64,000 nucleotides of DNA from Halorubrum xinjiangense (GTDB lineage: Archaea; Halobacteriota; Halobacteria; Halobacteriales; Haloferacaceae). A program made the translations under genes and the position numbers. The notes beneath the pieces were generated by a model. The model was not told where the DNA came from and did not search any database. It worked only from the letters and a program-made list of their open reading frames with translations. Location: NCBI RefSeq assembly GCF_900102375.1, contig NZ_FNBO01000003.1, forward strand, positions 186,001-250,000, read 5' to 3'. This document shows, in pieces, positions 1-8,346 of this stretch; position 1 is the first letter of the stretch, and every line of letters starts with the position of its first letter.

Positions 1-967
1 CGTCACCGCCGTGTCCCCCGCCGCCTCCGTCGCGTGTCGCGCCGCCTCCGTCGTGCGTCGCGCCGCCGCCTCCGCCTCGAGTCGGCCCCGGCACGTCGCC
101 GTCGTAGAACGTCATGAACGCCTCTTCGAGCGGCGCGTCGACGACGTCGAGGTCCAGCACGGTGTACCCGCCGAGCAGGTCGATCAGGGCGTCGTACCCG
201 CCGGTCCACGTGAACGAGACGGTCTCCCCGACGCGCAGGTTCATGGTCCCGCGGACCTCGAAGTCGGTCCGGTCGACGTCCTCCGCGACGCGGACGCGGA
301 CCCGCTTGCCGCCCCGCGAGCGGAGGTCCGAGACGGACTCGACCGCGACGAGGTGGCCCTCCCGGAGGACGCCCACGCGATCGCAGAGGGCGGCCACCTC
401 GCCGAGGACGTGCGAGGAGAGCAGGACGCTCGCTCCGTCGTCGAGGCGCTCGCGCACGAGACCGGCGAACTCCTCTTGAAGCAGCGGGTCGAGCCCGGAG
501 GTCGGCTCGTCGAGCAACAAGAGGTCCGGGTCGTGCATGAACGCGGCCACCAGCGCCACCTTCTGCCGGTTCCCGCGCGAGAGGTCGGCGATGCGGCGCG
601 ACTCGTCGAGTCCGAACCGCTCGACGAGTTCGTCGCGGCTCACCGCGCCGCGGAGCGCCGCCTGGTGATCGAGAAAGGCCTTCGCGGTGCGGTCGCGGTC
701 GAGCCCCGGGTCGCCGGGGAGGTACCCGATCCGCTCGCGGGCGCGGCGCGACTCGACCGGGTCGGTCGCGTCGTGACCGAGCAGCGTCGCGCCGCCGCTC
801 GTCGGCGAGAGGAACCCCAACAGCGTGCGGATAGCGGTCGTCTTCCCGGCGCCGTTCGGCCCGAGGAAGCCGAACACCTCACCGTCCTCGACGGTGAACG
901 AGACGTCTTCGACCCCGCGGACGTCGCCGTAGTATTTGGAGAGATCGCGGCACTCGATGGCGGGCAT
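1..967 (-). CDS. ABC transporter ATP-binding protein (3' end beyond window)
   Basis: ATPase subunit of an ABC-2-type exporter or gliding/drug-type system, expected to power a membrane permease encoded further left. The Walker A motif GPNGAGKT lies at residues 36-43, followed by a degenerate signature region (DLSRGNRQK) and Walker B with LLLLDEPTSGLDP. The ATG start at 967 is supported by a TATA-like box about 27 bp upstream. After the normal ATPase end (about residue 300) the reading frame continues into a Gly/Asp-rich tail built from repeats of the form HDGGGATRDGGG, still open at position 1. The true C-terminus and the partner permease are outside the window. The ATPase call is secure; the substrate is unknown. 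Confidence 0.9.
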   Translation of the reverse strand, partial: MPAIECRDLSKYYGDVRGVEDVSFTVEDGEVFGFLGPNGAGKTTAIRTLLGFLSPTSGGATLLGHDATDPVESRRARERIGYLPGDPGLDRDRTAKAFLDHQAALRGAVSRDELVERFGLDESRRIADLSRGNRQKVALVAAFMHDPDLLLLDEPTSGLDPLLQEEFAGLVRERLDDGASVLLSSHVLGEVAALCDRVGVLREGHLVAVESVSDLRSRGGKRVRVRVAEDVDRTDFEVRGTMNLRVGETVSFTWTGGYDALIDLLGGYTVLDLDVVDAPLEEAFMTFYDGDVPGPTRGGGGGATHDGGGATRDGGGGGHGGD

Positions 968-990
968 ACCGTCCGCAACTCCGCTGCGGC

Positions 991-999
991 TCTTAAATG
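991..999 (-). promoter_or_regulatory. TATA-like box for the ABC ATPase gene
   Basis: On the minus strand the sequence reads acatttaag, centred about 27-28 bp upstream of the ATG at 967. This spacing fits a leaderless transcript. Confidence 0.5.
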
Positions 1000-1040
1000 T
1001 GGGAGTGTGGCGGAAACGGAGACGGGAACGCGAGGACTGG

Positions 1041-1706
1041 TTAGTCGATGAAGGCGAGCGTCTCTTCGATCCGACCGAGTTCGGGCCCGGTCGTGTCCTC
1101 GCCGACGACGTACCCCTCGTCGGTGGCGACGAGGCCGGAACCGACGAGCGGCGCGCCGTAGTTGACGGTGCCGAGGTCGGCGCGGACGTCGAGTGCCTCC
1201 TCGACGGCCTGAAGCTCCGACTCGGTCGACTGGGGGTGACAGAGCACGCCCGTGTTGTTGGCGACCGCCGCGGTGCCGACGGTCCGGACGTCGCCGAGGT
1301 CGCCCCGGGTCACGGGGACGTCGAGCGCGTCTTTGACCGCCTGGATCGACTCCCGGGAGAGGTCCGGGTGGACGTAGGCGCCGTAGTCGTTCGCGAGGAC
1401 GACGTTGCCGGCGGCGTTGATCTCGCCCGGGAGCTCGCGCACCGTGGTATCGGCCGTGTCGGCGATGCGGTCCTTCTCGCGCTCGGTCGCGCGCGAGGAG
1501 ACGAGCACGCCGTTCTCGTTGCCCGTCGCGAGCGCGCCGACCGTGTTGGACCTTCCGACTGTCGTCAGCAGCGGCTGGGCGCCGAGTTCCGCTCCGAGGT
1601 CCTCGGCGAGGCTCTCGTCGACGTCCGGCCGGACCAGCAGGAGGTCGTCGACGGCGCGGGCGAACACGCCCACGTACGACGAGCCGGTGAAGGTCGCCCG
1701 TAACAC
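1041..1706 (-). CDS. eif6: Translation initiation factor 6 (aIF6)
   Basis: 221-residue aIF6, a ring-shaped factor that binds the large ribosomal subunit near L14e/L24e and prevents premature joining with the small subunit. The protein has the family's repeated alpha/beta units (for example [10 protein letters not shown] near the N-terminus and [10 protein letters not shown] in the middle) and the expected length. The start is a GTG at 1706, one base after the TAA stop of the L31e gene, so the two are almost certainly cotranslated. It is the last gene of an L39e-L31e-aIF6 operon, a conserved archaeal order. In many archaea prefoldin alpha and FtsY follow, but here the next gene is an ABC ATPase with its own promoter. 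Confidence 0.95.
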   Translation of the reverse strand: MLRATFTGSSYVGVFARAVDDLLLVRPDVDESLAEDLGAELGAQPLLTTVGRSNTVGALATGNENGVLVSSRATEREKDRIADTADTTVRELPGEINAAGNVVLANDYGAYVHPDLSRESIQAVKDALDVPVTRGDLGDVRTVGTAAVANNTGVLCHPQSTESELQAVEEALDVRADLGTVNYGAPLVGSGLVATDEGYVVGEDTTGPELGRIEETLAFID

Positions 1707-1707
1707 G

Positions 1708-1986
1708 TTACTCTGCGTGTTCGGCCTCGACGACCGGCTCGCCGTCCTCGACGAACCGAGCCGCGCGGACCCGAACCGTGCTGGGCGGGTTCTGTCGCCC
1801 GTTCTCCCAGACGGCCTCGTTGACGGAGCCGTCGATGATCACGTCGTCCTCGTCCACGGAGAAGTGCTTCGCGAGGTGCTGACGGGTGATCTTCATGGCG
1901 TAGTCGGCGCGCTGCTGGACGGGCTTGTCCTTCGCGTCGCGGAGCGGGACAGTGACGACGCGCTCCTCGAAGTCGTTCGTCGACAT
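1708..1986 (-). CDS. rpl31e: Large-subunit ribosomal protein L31e
   Basis: 92-residue ribosomal protein L31e, a component of the archaeal and eukaryotic large subunit located near the polypeptide exit tunnel. The characteristic stretch [12 protein letters not shown] is followed by a basic helix and a [14 protein letters not shown] segment. The C-terminus is acidic (VVEAEHAE), normal for a halophile. The ATG start at 1986 follows directly on the TAG stop of the L39e gene with no spacer, which indicates translational coupling within the operon. Confidence 0.96.
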   Translation of the reverse strand: MSTNDFEERVVTVPLRDAKDKPVQQRADYAMKITRQHLAKHFSVDEDDVIIDGSVNEAVWENGRQNPPSTVRVRAARFVEDGEPVVEAEHAE

Positions 1987-2139
1987 CTACTCGTCCAGGT
2001 CGTTCCGGCGCCAGTTGCGCCGCTTGGGGTTTCGCGTCACGTTCATGTCCGTCTTCATCATGACCCACGCGGGGACGCGGGTGTTCTGGCGCTCGGCCTT
2101 CGCCAGACGCTTCTTTTGAGCCTTCGACTTGTCTCCCAT
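1987..2139 (-). CDS. rpl39e: Large-subunit ribosomal protein L39e
   Basis: 50-residue, highly basic L39e, which lines the polypeptide exit tunnel. The start [15 protein letters not shown] is canonical, so the ATG at 2139 is preferred over longer upstream options. The C-terminal [14 protein letters not shown] is typical of the family. It is the first gene of the L39e-L31e-aIF6 operon. A TATA-like box sits about 27 bp upstream, implying a leaderless mRNA. Confidence 0.96.
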
Positions 2140-2163
2140 AGTGGCGCACACTTCCCCCGGGTC

Positions 2164-2170
2164 GCATAAA
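2164..2170 (-). promoter_or_regulatory. TATA-like box of the L39e-L31e-aIF6 operon
   Basis: The minus-strand ttttatg element is centred 27-28 bp upstream of the L39e ATG at 2139. This predicts transcription starting at or next to the start codon. Confidence 0.55.
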
Positions 2171-2256
2171 ACCCCTTCCATACGGGGTCGCGCGCGGCGG
2201 CGCTCGGGCTCCGTTCGGCCGCCGCTCGGCGCGCGCCGAGACATCGGCGGAGCCCG

Positions 2257-3375
2257 TTACGGTTCCCGCTCGGCGATGCCCGTATAAATCCGGTAACAGC
2301 GGTCGAGGACGTCGAGGCTCGCGCTCTCGGTGTCGGTGTGCGCCTCGCCCGGCTCCGAGGCGCCGCAGACGAGACAGTCGGTGCCGGCCCCCGCGAGCCA
2401 CCCCGCGTCGGTCGCGTGCGGCTTCGTGACGTGTTCGGGCGCGTCGAGGCCGCGCTCGTCGTGGACCGCGCGGGCGACGTCGAGCGCCGCGTCCGCGAAC
2501 CCGGCGTCGCCGCAGGCCATCGGCGGGAGGTCTTGGTCGACGACGAGTTCGACGCCTGATACCGCGTCGGCGACGCCCGCGAGGTCCGCGCGGCCGCCGG
2601 GCACCGTGCGCTCGTCGACGGTCGCCTCGCAGCGCTCCGGGATCACGTTCCACGTCTCGCCGCCGTCGACGATCGTGACCGCGAGCGAGCCCGAGACGTC
2701 GTTGCCGAGGACCGTCGCCTCAGGCACGTCGAGGTCGCGCACCGCGTCGATCGCGTCGCAGGCGCGGTATATCGCGTTCTTGCCGGCCTCGGGCTCCGAG
2801 GCGTGCGCAGCCTCCCCGCGCGCGACGAGCCGCGATCCGCGCCGCCCGCGGTGAGCGACGACCACGTCCGTCACGCCCGGCTTCGAGTAGTTCGTCGACC
2901 CCTCCGCGACGACCGCGCGGTCCGGCGCGAACCCGGCGTCGATCGCGTGGCGCGCCCCATCGCCGCCGACCTCCTCGCCGACGAACGACGCGAAGACCAG
3001 TTCCCTTCCCTCGGGCGGCGACGCGTCTCGGAAGGCGCACATCGCGGCCGCGACCGAACCCTTCATGTCGGCGGTCCCGCGGCCGTAGATCCGACCGTCG
3101 CGCCGCTCGACGACGTACTCGCCGTCGAGGCCGTCGCCCGTCGTCTGTTCCGGCGCCGGCGGGACCACGTCGTGGTGGCCGACGAGCGCGAGCGAGTCGG
3201 CGTCCGGGTCGTCGGTCGCGCCCGCGAACGCGAGGACGTTGCCCGCCCCGTCGCGCTCGACGGTCGCGTCCGTCTCTGCGCGCAGCCACTCCTCGATGGC
3301 GTCACCCGCGGCCGCCTCGTCGTCGTGGGAGGGGATCGAGACGAGCCGCTCGGTCAGGTCCGCGAGTTCGTCCAT
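2257..3375 (-). CDS. M20-family metallopeptidase / deacylase (DapE/ArgE-like)
   Basis: 372-residue zinc-dependent hydrolase of the M20 family, which cleaves acylated amino acids or small peptides. Visible metal-site motifs are GHHDVVPP (His67, Asp69), YGRGTADMKG (bridging Asp103), GEEVGG (catalytic Glu134 and ligand Glu135), a further acidic residue at about Glu158, and a C-terminal EAHTDTES His. A central dimerisation domain (about residues 180-290) interrupts the catalytic domain as usual. Haloarchaeal homologues are often labelled succinyl-diaminopimelate desuccinylase, but substrate cannot be read from sequence and haloarchaea lack a peptidoglycan wall. The gene stands alone between unrelated genes. 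Confidence 0.88.
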   Translation of the reverse strand: MDELADLTERLVSIPSHDDEAAAGDAIEEWLRAETDATVERDGAGNVLAFAGATDDPDADSLALVGHHDVVPPAPEQTTGDGLDGEYVVERRDGRIYGRGTADMKGSVAAAMCAFRDASPPEGRELVFASFVGEEVGGDGARHAIDAGFAPDRAVVAEGSTNYSKPGVTDVVVAHRGRRGSRLVARGEAAHASEPEAGKNAIYRACDAIDAVRDLDVPEATVLGNDVSGSLAVTIVDGGETWNVIPERCEATVDERTVPGGRADLAGVADAVSGVELVVDQDLPPMACGDAGFADAALDVARAVHDERGLDAPEHVTKPHATDAGWLAGAGTDCLVCGASEPGEAHTDTESASLDVLDRCYRIYTGIAEREP

Positions 3376-3453
3376 GCCGCCTAGTGGCGGCCGTCACCGC
3401 TTAAGCGCGTCCCTCGCGGACACTCGGGGCGACCGGACGCTGGCGCCCGGGCC

Positions 3454-3738
3454 TCACGTGGTGAACAGTTCGGTGTCGTCGGGCACCGCGAACAGCCCGA
3501 GTCGGACGCCGGCGTCGAGCCAGCCGTAGCCGTACGAGTAGGACGCGAGCGCGTTCACGGGGTCGCCGTCAGCCCGGAAGTGACGGCCGTCCTCGAGGTA
3601 CGACTCGGCCATCTCCGTCACGTCCGCCGCGGCCGAGCCCAGCGGCGTGTCGGCCGGCGGACGCGGCTCCGCGACCGCCAGCGCGTCGGCGAGCATTCGC
3701 TCGTAGCGGTCCGTCTTCTCCTCCAAGTCGGCGGGCAT
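3454..3738 (-). CDS. Small helical protein, DUF357-like
   Basis: 94-residue, probably all-helical acidic protein. The pattern KTDRYERMLADAL near the N-terminus and the C-terminal DPVNALASYSYGYGWLDAGVRLGLF match what I recall of the archaeal DUF357 family, whose function is unknown. The ATG at 3738 is preferred because the upstream extension to 3861 is Pro/Gly-rich and overlaps the divergent gene's start. It is transcribed divergently from the pentapeptide-repeat gene at 3860. Confidence 0.7.
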   Translation of the reverse strand: MPADLEEKTDRYERMLADALAVAEPRPPADTPLGSAAADVTEMAESYLEDGRHFRADGDPVNALASYSYGYGWLDAGVRLGLFAVPDDTELFTT

Positions 3739-3859
3739 ACGCGAGTGTCCCGACGGGCGGACAAAAGCGCCCGGGTCGATAGGGGAGGCGGCCGGGGGCG
3801 GTCCGGTCGACGGAGGAGCCGACCCGAAGGTTTTCCACCCCTCCCCGTGAGCGCCCGAC

Positions 3860-5542
3860 ATGAGCGGAGGGGAGTCGTGCGATTACGCGCACGACGTTGG
3901 CGGAGAGCGGTTCGACGACGTCGACGGCGACGTGTGGCGGTGCCCGCTCGACCGCCACGGCGACACCGACTACTGCGTGTTTCACCAGCCGATCCGGTCG
4001 CACCCGGTGCGGGGCGTCTCGGCCGAGCGGATCGGAGAGGAGATAGTCGAGGTCGTCGAGTCCGAGGGAGCCGACGAGAACAGGCTGTTCGGCGCCGTCT
4101 GTCCGGGTATCGACCTCGAATACGCGGTGGTCGACGGCGAGACGACCCAGCCGGTCGACCTCCGGGAGTCGTGGCTGCTCGGCCCGGTCGAGTGCTACAA
4201 CTGCCGGTTCGCGAACGTCGTCCGGTTCGACGGCTCCGTCTTCGAGTCGCGCGCGGTGTTCGAGGACGGGACCTTCGCCGCGAGCGCGAGCTTCTCCGAC
4301 GCCGAGTTTCGCGGCCCGGTCGCGTTCAACCTGACGGCGTTCCGGCGCTGGGCCGACCTGAAGGACGCGACCTTCCACGACGAGGCCTGCTTCAGGGGCG
4401 CGTCCTTCGCGAAGGGGCTCTTCGGCGTCGGCGTCGCCTTCCGTGACGCGGCCGACTTCATGAACGCGGCGTTCGACTCCGTCGCGAACTTCTACGACGC
4501 GACGTTCGAGCGCGGCGGGCTGTTCTCCTCGGCGACGTTCCGCGCCGACGCGAAGTTCACGGCCTGCGAGTTCGGCGCGCCGGTGGCGGTCGGGACGAAC
4601 TTCGTCGACGACCCGTCGCTCGCGGACTCCGAACTGCCGTACCGGGATGGGAGGGTCCCGGAGACCTGCCTGGCGCTCTCGTCGGCGCGCTGCGTCGGCG
4701 ACCTTCAGCTGGCCGAGACGACAGCGGAGTCGCGGATCGTCGCCGCCGGCGTGGACCTCCGCGGCGACGTGGAGCTGCGCGGCATGGAGTCGGTGTCGGG
4801 CGACCCGATCACCGTCGACTTCCGGGACGTCGACTCCGTCTCGGGGGCGATCGAGATCACCGATCACCACGTGTTCGACTTCGGCGGGAGCGTGCTCGGC
4901 GACGTGCGGCTCGAGCGGGTGGCGTCGGCCGACCCCGACCTCGACAGCTTCCGGTTCGAGAACACCGTCTTTGAGGGGTTCGACTTCGGGGCGTACCGGT
5001 CGCTTTTCGACCGGTTGGAGTGGCGGCTCCACGGCGTCGACGCGACGCCGTCCGAGCGGGAGAACACGTACCTGCGGGCGAAAAACGGGGCGATCGCGGT
5101 CGGCGAGAACACCGCGGCCCGCGAGTTCCACTTCCGGGAGCTGCTCAACCGCGGTCGGTCCCACCGGCGTTCGGCGTTCGGCGCGACCGACGCGGACGAC
5201 GGGGGCCTCGGGGGACGGCTCCGGTTCGCGCGGAAGTGGCTGAGCAACCAGGTCCTCAGGTACACCTGCGGGTACGGCGAGCGACCGGGACGCGTCGTGT
5301 ACGCCTCGATCGGCGTGATCGCGTTGTACGCGCTCGTCTACGCGCGGCTGGGCGTCGAACTGACGTATCAGGGGCCGCTCGCGGCGCTCGCGTTCAGCTT
5401 CCAGTCGTTCAACGCGCTCGTGTTGGGGATCCCGGAGGTGTCGACGCCGGGCCTCGGCGTGATCGTCGCGAGCGAGGCGTTCATCGGTCCGTTCTTCGTG
5501 GCGCTTTTCGTCTTCGCCATCACGCAGTCGGTCGGCAGGTGA
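3860..5542 (+). CDS. Pentapeptide-repeat protein with C-terminal membrane helices
   Basis: 560-residue protein in three parts. Residues 1-45 contain Cys/His pairs (CDYAH, WRCPLDRH, YCVFHQP) that look like a small zinc site. Residues of about 110-260 are a right-handed beta-helix of pentapeptide repeats (units such as FDGSVF, FEDGTF, ATFHDEACF). The last 100 residues hold about three hydrophobic segments, including a short re-entrant-looking stretch FSFQSFNALVLGIPEV, that resemble the pore half of ion-channel-like proteins. The function is unknown; a membrane-anchored sensor or channel is an inference from architecture. The ATG at 3860 is the first in-frame start after the divergent intergenic region. 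Confidence 0.75.
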   Translation: MSGGESCDYAHDVGGERFDDVDGDVWRCPLDRHGDTDYCVFHQPIRSHPVRGVSAERIGEEIVEVVESEGADENRLFGAVCPGIDLEYAVVDGETTQPVDLRESWLLGPVECYNCRFANVVRFDGSVFESRAVFEDGTFAASASFSDAEFRGPVAFNLTAFRRWADLKDATFHDEACFRGASFAKGLFGVGVAFRDAADFMNAAFDSVANFYDATFERGGLFSSATFRADAKFTACEFGAPVAVGTNFVDDPSLADSELPYRDGRVPETCLALSSARCVGDLQLAETTAESRIVAAGVDLRGDVELRGMESVSGDPITVDFRDVDSVSGAIEITDHHVFDFGGSVLGDVRLERVASADPDLDSFRFENTVFEGFDFGAYRSLFDRLEWRLHGVDATPSERENTYLRAKNGAIAVGENTAAREFHFRELLNRGRSHRRSAFGATDADDGGLGGRLRFARKWLSNQVLRYTCGYGERPGRVVYASIGVIALYALVYARLGVELTYQGPLAALAFSFQSFNALVLGIPEVSTPGLGVIVASEAFIGPFFVALFVFAITQSVGR

Positions 5543-5661
5543 GCCGGCGACCGGGTGCGGCGGCGTGACGGCCCGACCGTCGGGGGCGACAGGGGGCCGC
5601 GGAGCGTCGGTGCGGCCCCGAAAGCGCAACGCCGATACGCTCGGCCGCGAAACGGAACCCC

Positions 5662-6414
5662 ATGTACGAGGCCGTTCACGCCCACCCCGACGGGGAGGCG
5701 ACCGTCGCGCGCCACGCCGCGACCGCCGCCAGGCACGGCTACGACGGGATCGTGGTGCGGACGCGCGACGCGCTGGCGGCGGCCGGCAACGGTGGCGGGT
5801 CGACCGCGGCGGACGGTGACGGGAGCCCCATCTGTGACCCCGAGGCCCTTCGGGAGGAGTACGGGATCGACGTCGTCGACGCGGTCGAGATCGACGCCGA
5901 CGACCCGACGAGCGCCTCCGGCGCGGTCGGGAACTACCGCTCCGACCGGACCGTGGTCTGCGTCGTCGGGGGCGACGACGCCCTGAACCGGTTCGCGGTC
6001 GAGCAGGCCCGCGTCGACGTGCTCGTCCGCCCGATGGCGAGCGGCGGCGACTTCAACCACGTCCTCGCGAAGGCGGCGCGCGACAACGGCGTCCGCGTCG
6101 AGTTCGATTTCGGCCCGGCGCTGCGCGCCACCGGCGGGAAGCGCGTCCGGGCGCTCGCCGACCTCCGGAAGCTCCGCGAGATCGTCGACCACTACGACGC
6201 GCCCTACGTCGTGAGCGCGAACGCGCGCTCGCACCTCGGGCTGCGAGCGCCCCGCGAACTGGTCGCGGTCGGCGAGGCGATCGGGTTCGACGCCGAGGCC
6301 GTCCGCGAGGGGCTCCGGGCGTGGGGCGACCTCGTCGAGCGCAACCGGGAGCGCCGCTCCGAGGGCTTCATAGAGCCGGGGGTCCGACGTGGCAGGTATG
6401 AAGAAGACGGTTGA
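5662..6414 (+). CDS. rnp3: RNase P protein component 3 (Rpp30/Rnp3)
   Basis: 250-residue TIM-barrel-like subunit of archaeal RNase P, which pairs with Pop5 (Rnp2) to activate the catalytic RNA that matures tRNA 5' ends. Family features include the N-terminal YEAVHAHPDGE and GYDGIVVRT, the central RPMASGGDFNHVLAKAARDN segment, and the C-terminal APYVVSANARSHLGLRAPRE. The gene overlaps the following methyltransferase and precedes rnp2 by about 600 bp, so the two protein partners are probably made from one transcript. Confidence 0.93.
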   Translation: MYEAVHAHPDGEATVARHAATAARHGYDGIVVRTRDALAAAGNGGGSTAADGDGSPICDPEALREEYGIDVVDAVEIDADDPTSASGAVGNYRSDRTVVCVVGGDDALNRFAVEQARVDVLVRPMASGGDFNHVLAKAARDNGVRVEFDFGPALRATGGKRVRALADLRKLREIVDHYDAPYVVSANARSHLGLRAPRELVAVGEAIGFDAEAVREGLRAWGDLVERNRERRSEGFIEPGVRRGRYEEDG

Positions 6415-7021
6415 GGAGCACGCCGAGCGGTTCTCCGAGAAGGCCGCGGCATACGACGACTCGAAGAGCGACGAGTACCACGCCTGCGCGAGCCTCGTGA
6501 TCGACCACGCCGCGCCCGAAGCCGACGACGTGGTCCTCGATTTAGGCGCCGGGACCGGCGCCATCGCGCTCGCGGTCGCCGAGGACGCCGAGCGCGTCCT
6601 CGCGCGCGATATCAGCGAGGGAATGATGGAGGAGGGTCGCCGGAAGGCGGACGATCGCGGCCTCGACAATGTCGAGTTCGCGTACGGCGAGTTCCGCGAC
6701 CCCGGCCTCGACTCGGACCGGCGAGTCGACGTCGTCACCTCGAACTTCGCGCTCCACCACCTCGCGGACGACGAGAAGCGAGAGGCGATCCGGGTCATGG
6801 CGGAGACCGGCGCCCGGCGGATCGTCCTCGGCGACGTGGCCTTCTTCGAGGAGCCGGACCCCGAGGCGCCCTTTTACAGCCCCGAGGTCGACGACCCGGC
6901 GACGGTGGGCACGCTCGTCGAGGCGTTCACCGAGGAGGGGTTCGCGGTGACCGCGGCCGAGCGCGTCCACGACCAGGTCGCGGTGATCGTCGCGGAGCGG
7001 GTCCGCGAGCTCCCGGTGTGA
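6398..7021 (+). CDS. Class I SAM-dependent methyltransferase
   Basis: Small soluble methyltransferase of about 207 residues lying between the two RNase P protein genes. The SAM-binding motif VVLDLGAGTGAIAL, the acidic motif ARDISEGMM and the motif DVVTSNFALHHL are clear. The ATG at 6398 (MKKTVEEHAERF) was preferred; an in-frame GTG at 6389 would add three residues. It overlaps rnp3 by 17 bp. The substrate is not deducible. The position between rnp3 and rnp2 suggests a role in RNA or translation, but this is guilt by association. Confidence 0.88.
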   Translation: MKKTVEEHAERFSEKAAAYDDSKSDEYHACASLVIDHAAPEADDVVLDLGAGTGAIALAVAEDAERVLARDISEGMMEEGRRKADDRGLDNVEFAYGEFRDPGLDSDRRVDVVTSNFALHHLADDEKREAIRVMAETGARRIVLGDVAFFEEPDPEAPFYSPEVDDPATVGTLVEAFTEEGFAVTAAERVHDQVAVIVAERVRELPV

Positions 7022-7028
7022 TATCGCC

Positions 7029-7508
7029 GTGAAACACCTCCCGAAACACCTCCGGCCGCGGTGGCGGTACCTCGCTGTCGGGATCGAGTCGTGGGCGGAC
7101 ACCGAGATCGGGCGGCGGGCGTTCCAGCGCGCGCTGTGGTACAGCGCCGGCAACCTCCTCGGGGACGCGGGCAGCGCCGACGCCGACCTCACGCTGTTGT
7201 CGTTCGCGCACGCGGACGGGACCGGCGAGGCCGTCGTCCGCGTCAGACACGGGCACGTGGACGACGCGCGCGCCGCGATCGCCTGCGTGAGCGAGGTCGA
7301 CGGCGAGCCGGTCGGAATCCTCGTCAGGGGGATTTCGGGGACGGTGCGTGCCTGTGAGGAAAGATATATGGGTCGCGCGACCGCCAGTTCGACACAGCGA
7401 GACGTCGCGTTCGAGGGCGCCGAGCGGCCCGCGGTCGTGCGCGGAGACGCGTGCGACCTGCGGGGCGAGTCGGGCCGCGTCGGCGCGACGATGTTCGACA
7501 CCGAGTGA
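7029..7508 (+). CDS. rnp2: RNase P protein component 2 (Pop5/Rnp2)
   Basis: 159-residue Pop5 homologue, the RNA-contacting subunit that forms a complex with Rpp30 and stimulates RNase P RNA cleavage. The N-terminal KHLPKHLRPRWRYLAVGIE and the later GDAGSADADLTLLSFAH segment are typical. The start is a GTG at 7029, only 7 bp after the methyltransferase stop. The C-terminal 40 residues are less conserved in appearance. The proteasome gene psmA follows 4 bp downstream, so rnp3-methyltransferase-rnp2-psmA form one close-packed run. Confidence 0.92.
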   Translation: MKHLPKHLRPRWRYLAVGIESWADTEIGRRAFQRALWYSAGNLLGDAGSADADLTLLSFAHADGTGEAVVRVRHGHVDDARAAIACVSEVDGEPVGILVRGISGTVRACEERYMGRATASSTQRDVAFEGAERPAVVRGDACDLRGESGRVGATMFDTE

Positions 7509-7512
7509 TATC

Positions 7513-8292
7513 ATGCAGGGCCAATCCCAACAACAGGCGTACGACCGCGGCATCACCATCTTCTCTCCGGACGGCCGACTCTACCAGGTCGAGTACGCTC
7601 GGGAGGCGGTGAAACGAGGGACGGCGAGCGTCGGGATCCGCGCCGAGGACGGCGTCGTCCTCGCGGCCGACAAGCGCGCCCGCTCCCCCCTCATGGAGCC
7701 GGAGAGCATCGAGAAGCTCCACAAGGCCGACGACCACGTCGGCGTCGCGAGCGCGGGCCACGTCGCGGACGCCCGCCAGCTTATCGACTTCGCGCGCCGG
7801 CAGGCGCAGGTGAACCGCCTCCGCTACGGCGAGCCGGTCGGCATCGAGACGCTGACGAAGAACATCACCGACCACATCCAGCAGTACACGCAGGTCGGCG
7901 GCGCGCGCCCGTTCGGCGTCGCGCTCATCGTCGGCGGGGTCGAGAACGGCGAGCCGCGCCTGTTCGAGACGGACCCCTCGGGCACCCCCTACGAGTGGCA
8001 GGCGCTCTCGATCGGCTCGGACCGCAGCGACCTCCGCGACTACCTCGAGTCGGAGTACGACGAGGGCATTTCGACGGACGAGGCGGTCGGGCTCGCGCTC
8101 GACACCCTCGCGCAGTCGAACGACGGCGAACTGTCGCCCGACGGCGTCGGCGTCGCAACGATCACCGTCGACGACCCCGAGTACGCGGAGCTACCGACCG
8201 ACGAGATCGAAGGGGTTCTCGACGAGCGCGACCTGCTCGCGACCGACGAGGACGAGGCGGACGGCGAGGACGCCGACGCCGACGAGGAGTAA
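7513..8292 (+). CDS. psmA: Proteasome alpha subunit
   Basis: 259-residue alpha subunit, which forms the outer rings and gate of the 20S proteasome. The gate region YDRGITIFSPDGRLYQVEYAREAV is diagnostic, with the alpha-type helix H0 and the GTASVGIR strand following. The C-terminus is a strongly acidic tail (DEDEADGEDADADEE), typical of haloarchaeal alpha subunits. The ATG at 7513 starts 4 bp after the rnp2 stop. The beta subunit gene is not in this window, so assembly partners are encoded elsewhere. Confidence 0.96.
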   Translation: MQGQSQQQAYDRGITIFSPDGRLYQVEYAREAVKRGTASVGIRAEDGVVLAADKRARSPLMEPESIEKLHKADDHVGVASAGHVADARQLIDFARRQAQVNRLRYGEPVGIETLTKNITDHIQQYTQVGGARPFGVALIVGGVENGEPRLFETDPSGTPYEWQALSIGSDRSDLRDYLESEYDEGISTDEAVGLALDTLAQSNDGELSPDGVGVATITVDDPEYAELPTDEIEGVLDERDLLATDEDEADGEDADADEE

Positions 8293-8346
8293 CGCGTCCG
8301 CTCGCTCCCGGTCGCCGGAGGCGTTTCGCCGCCGGTCGGGAGAGTT

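Noticed and set aside
3569-5629. A 686-codon minus-strand frame
   Set aside because: Antisense to the pentapeptide-repeat gene. It has Arg/Glu/Val-rich low-complexity sequence and no domain motifs.
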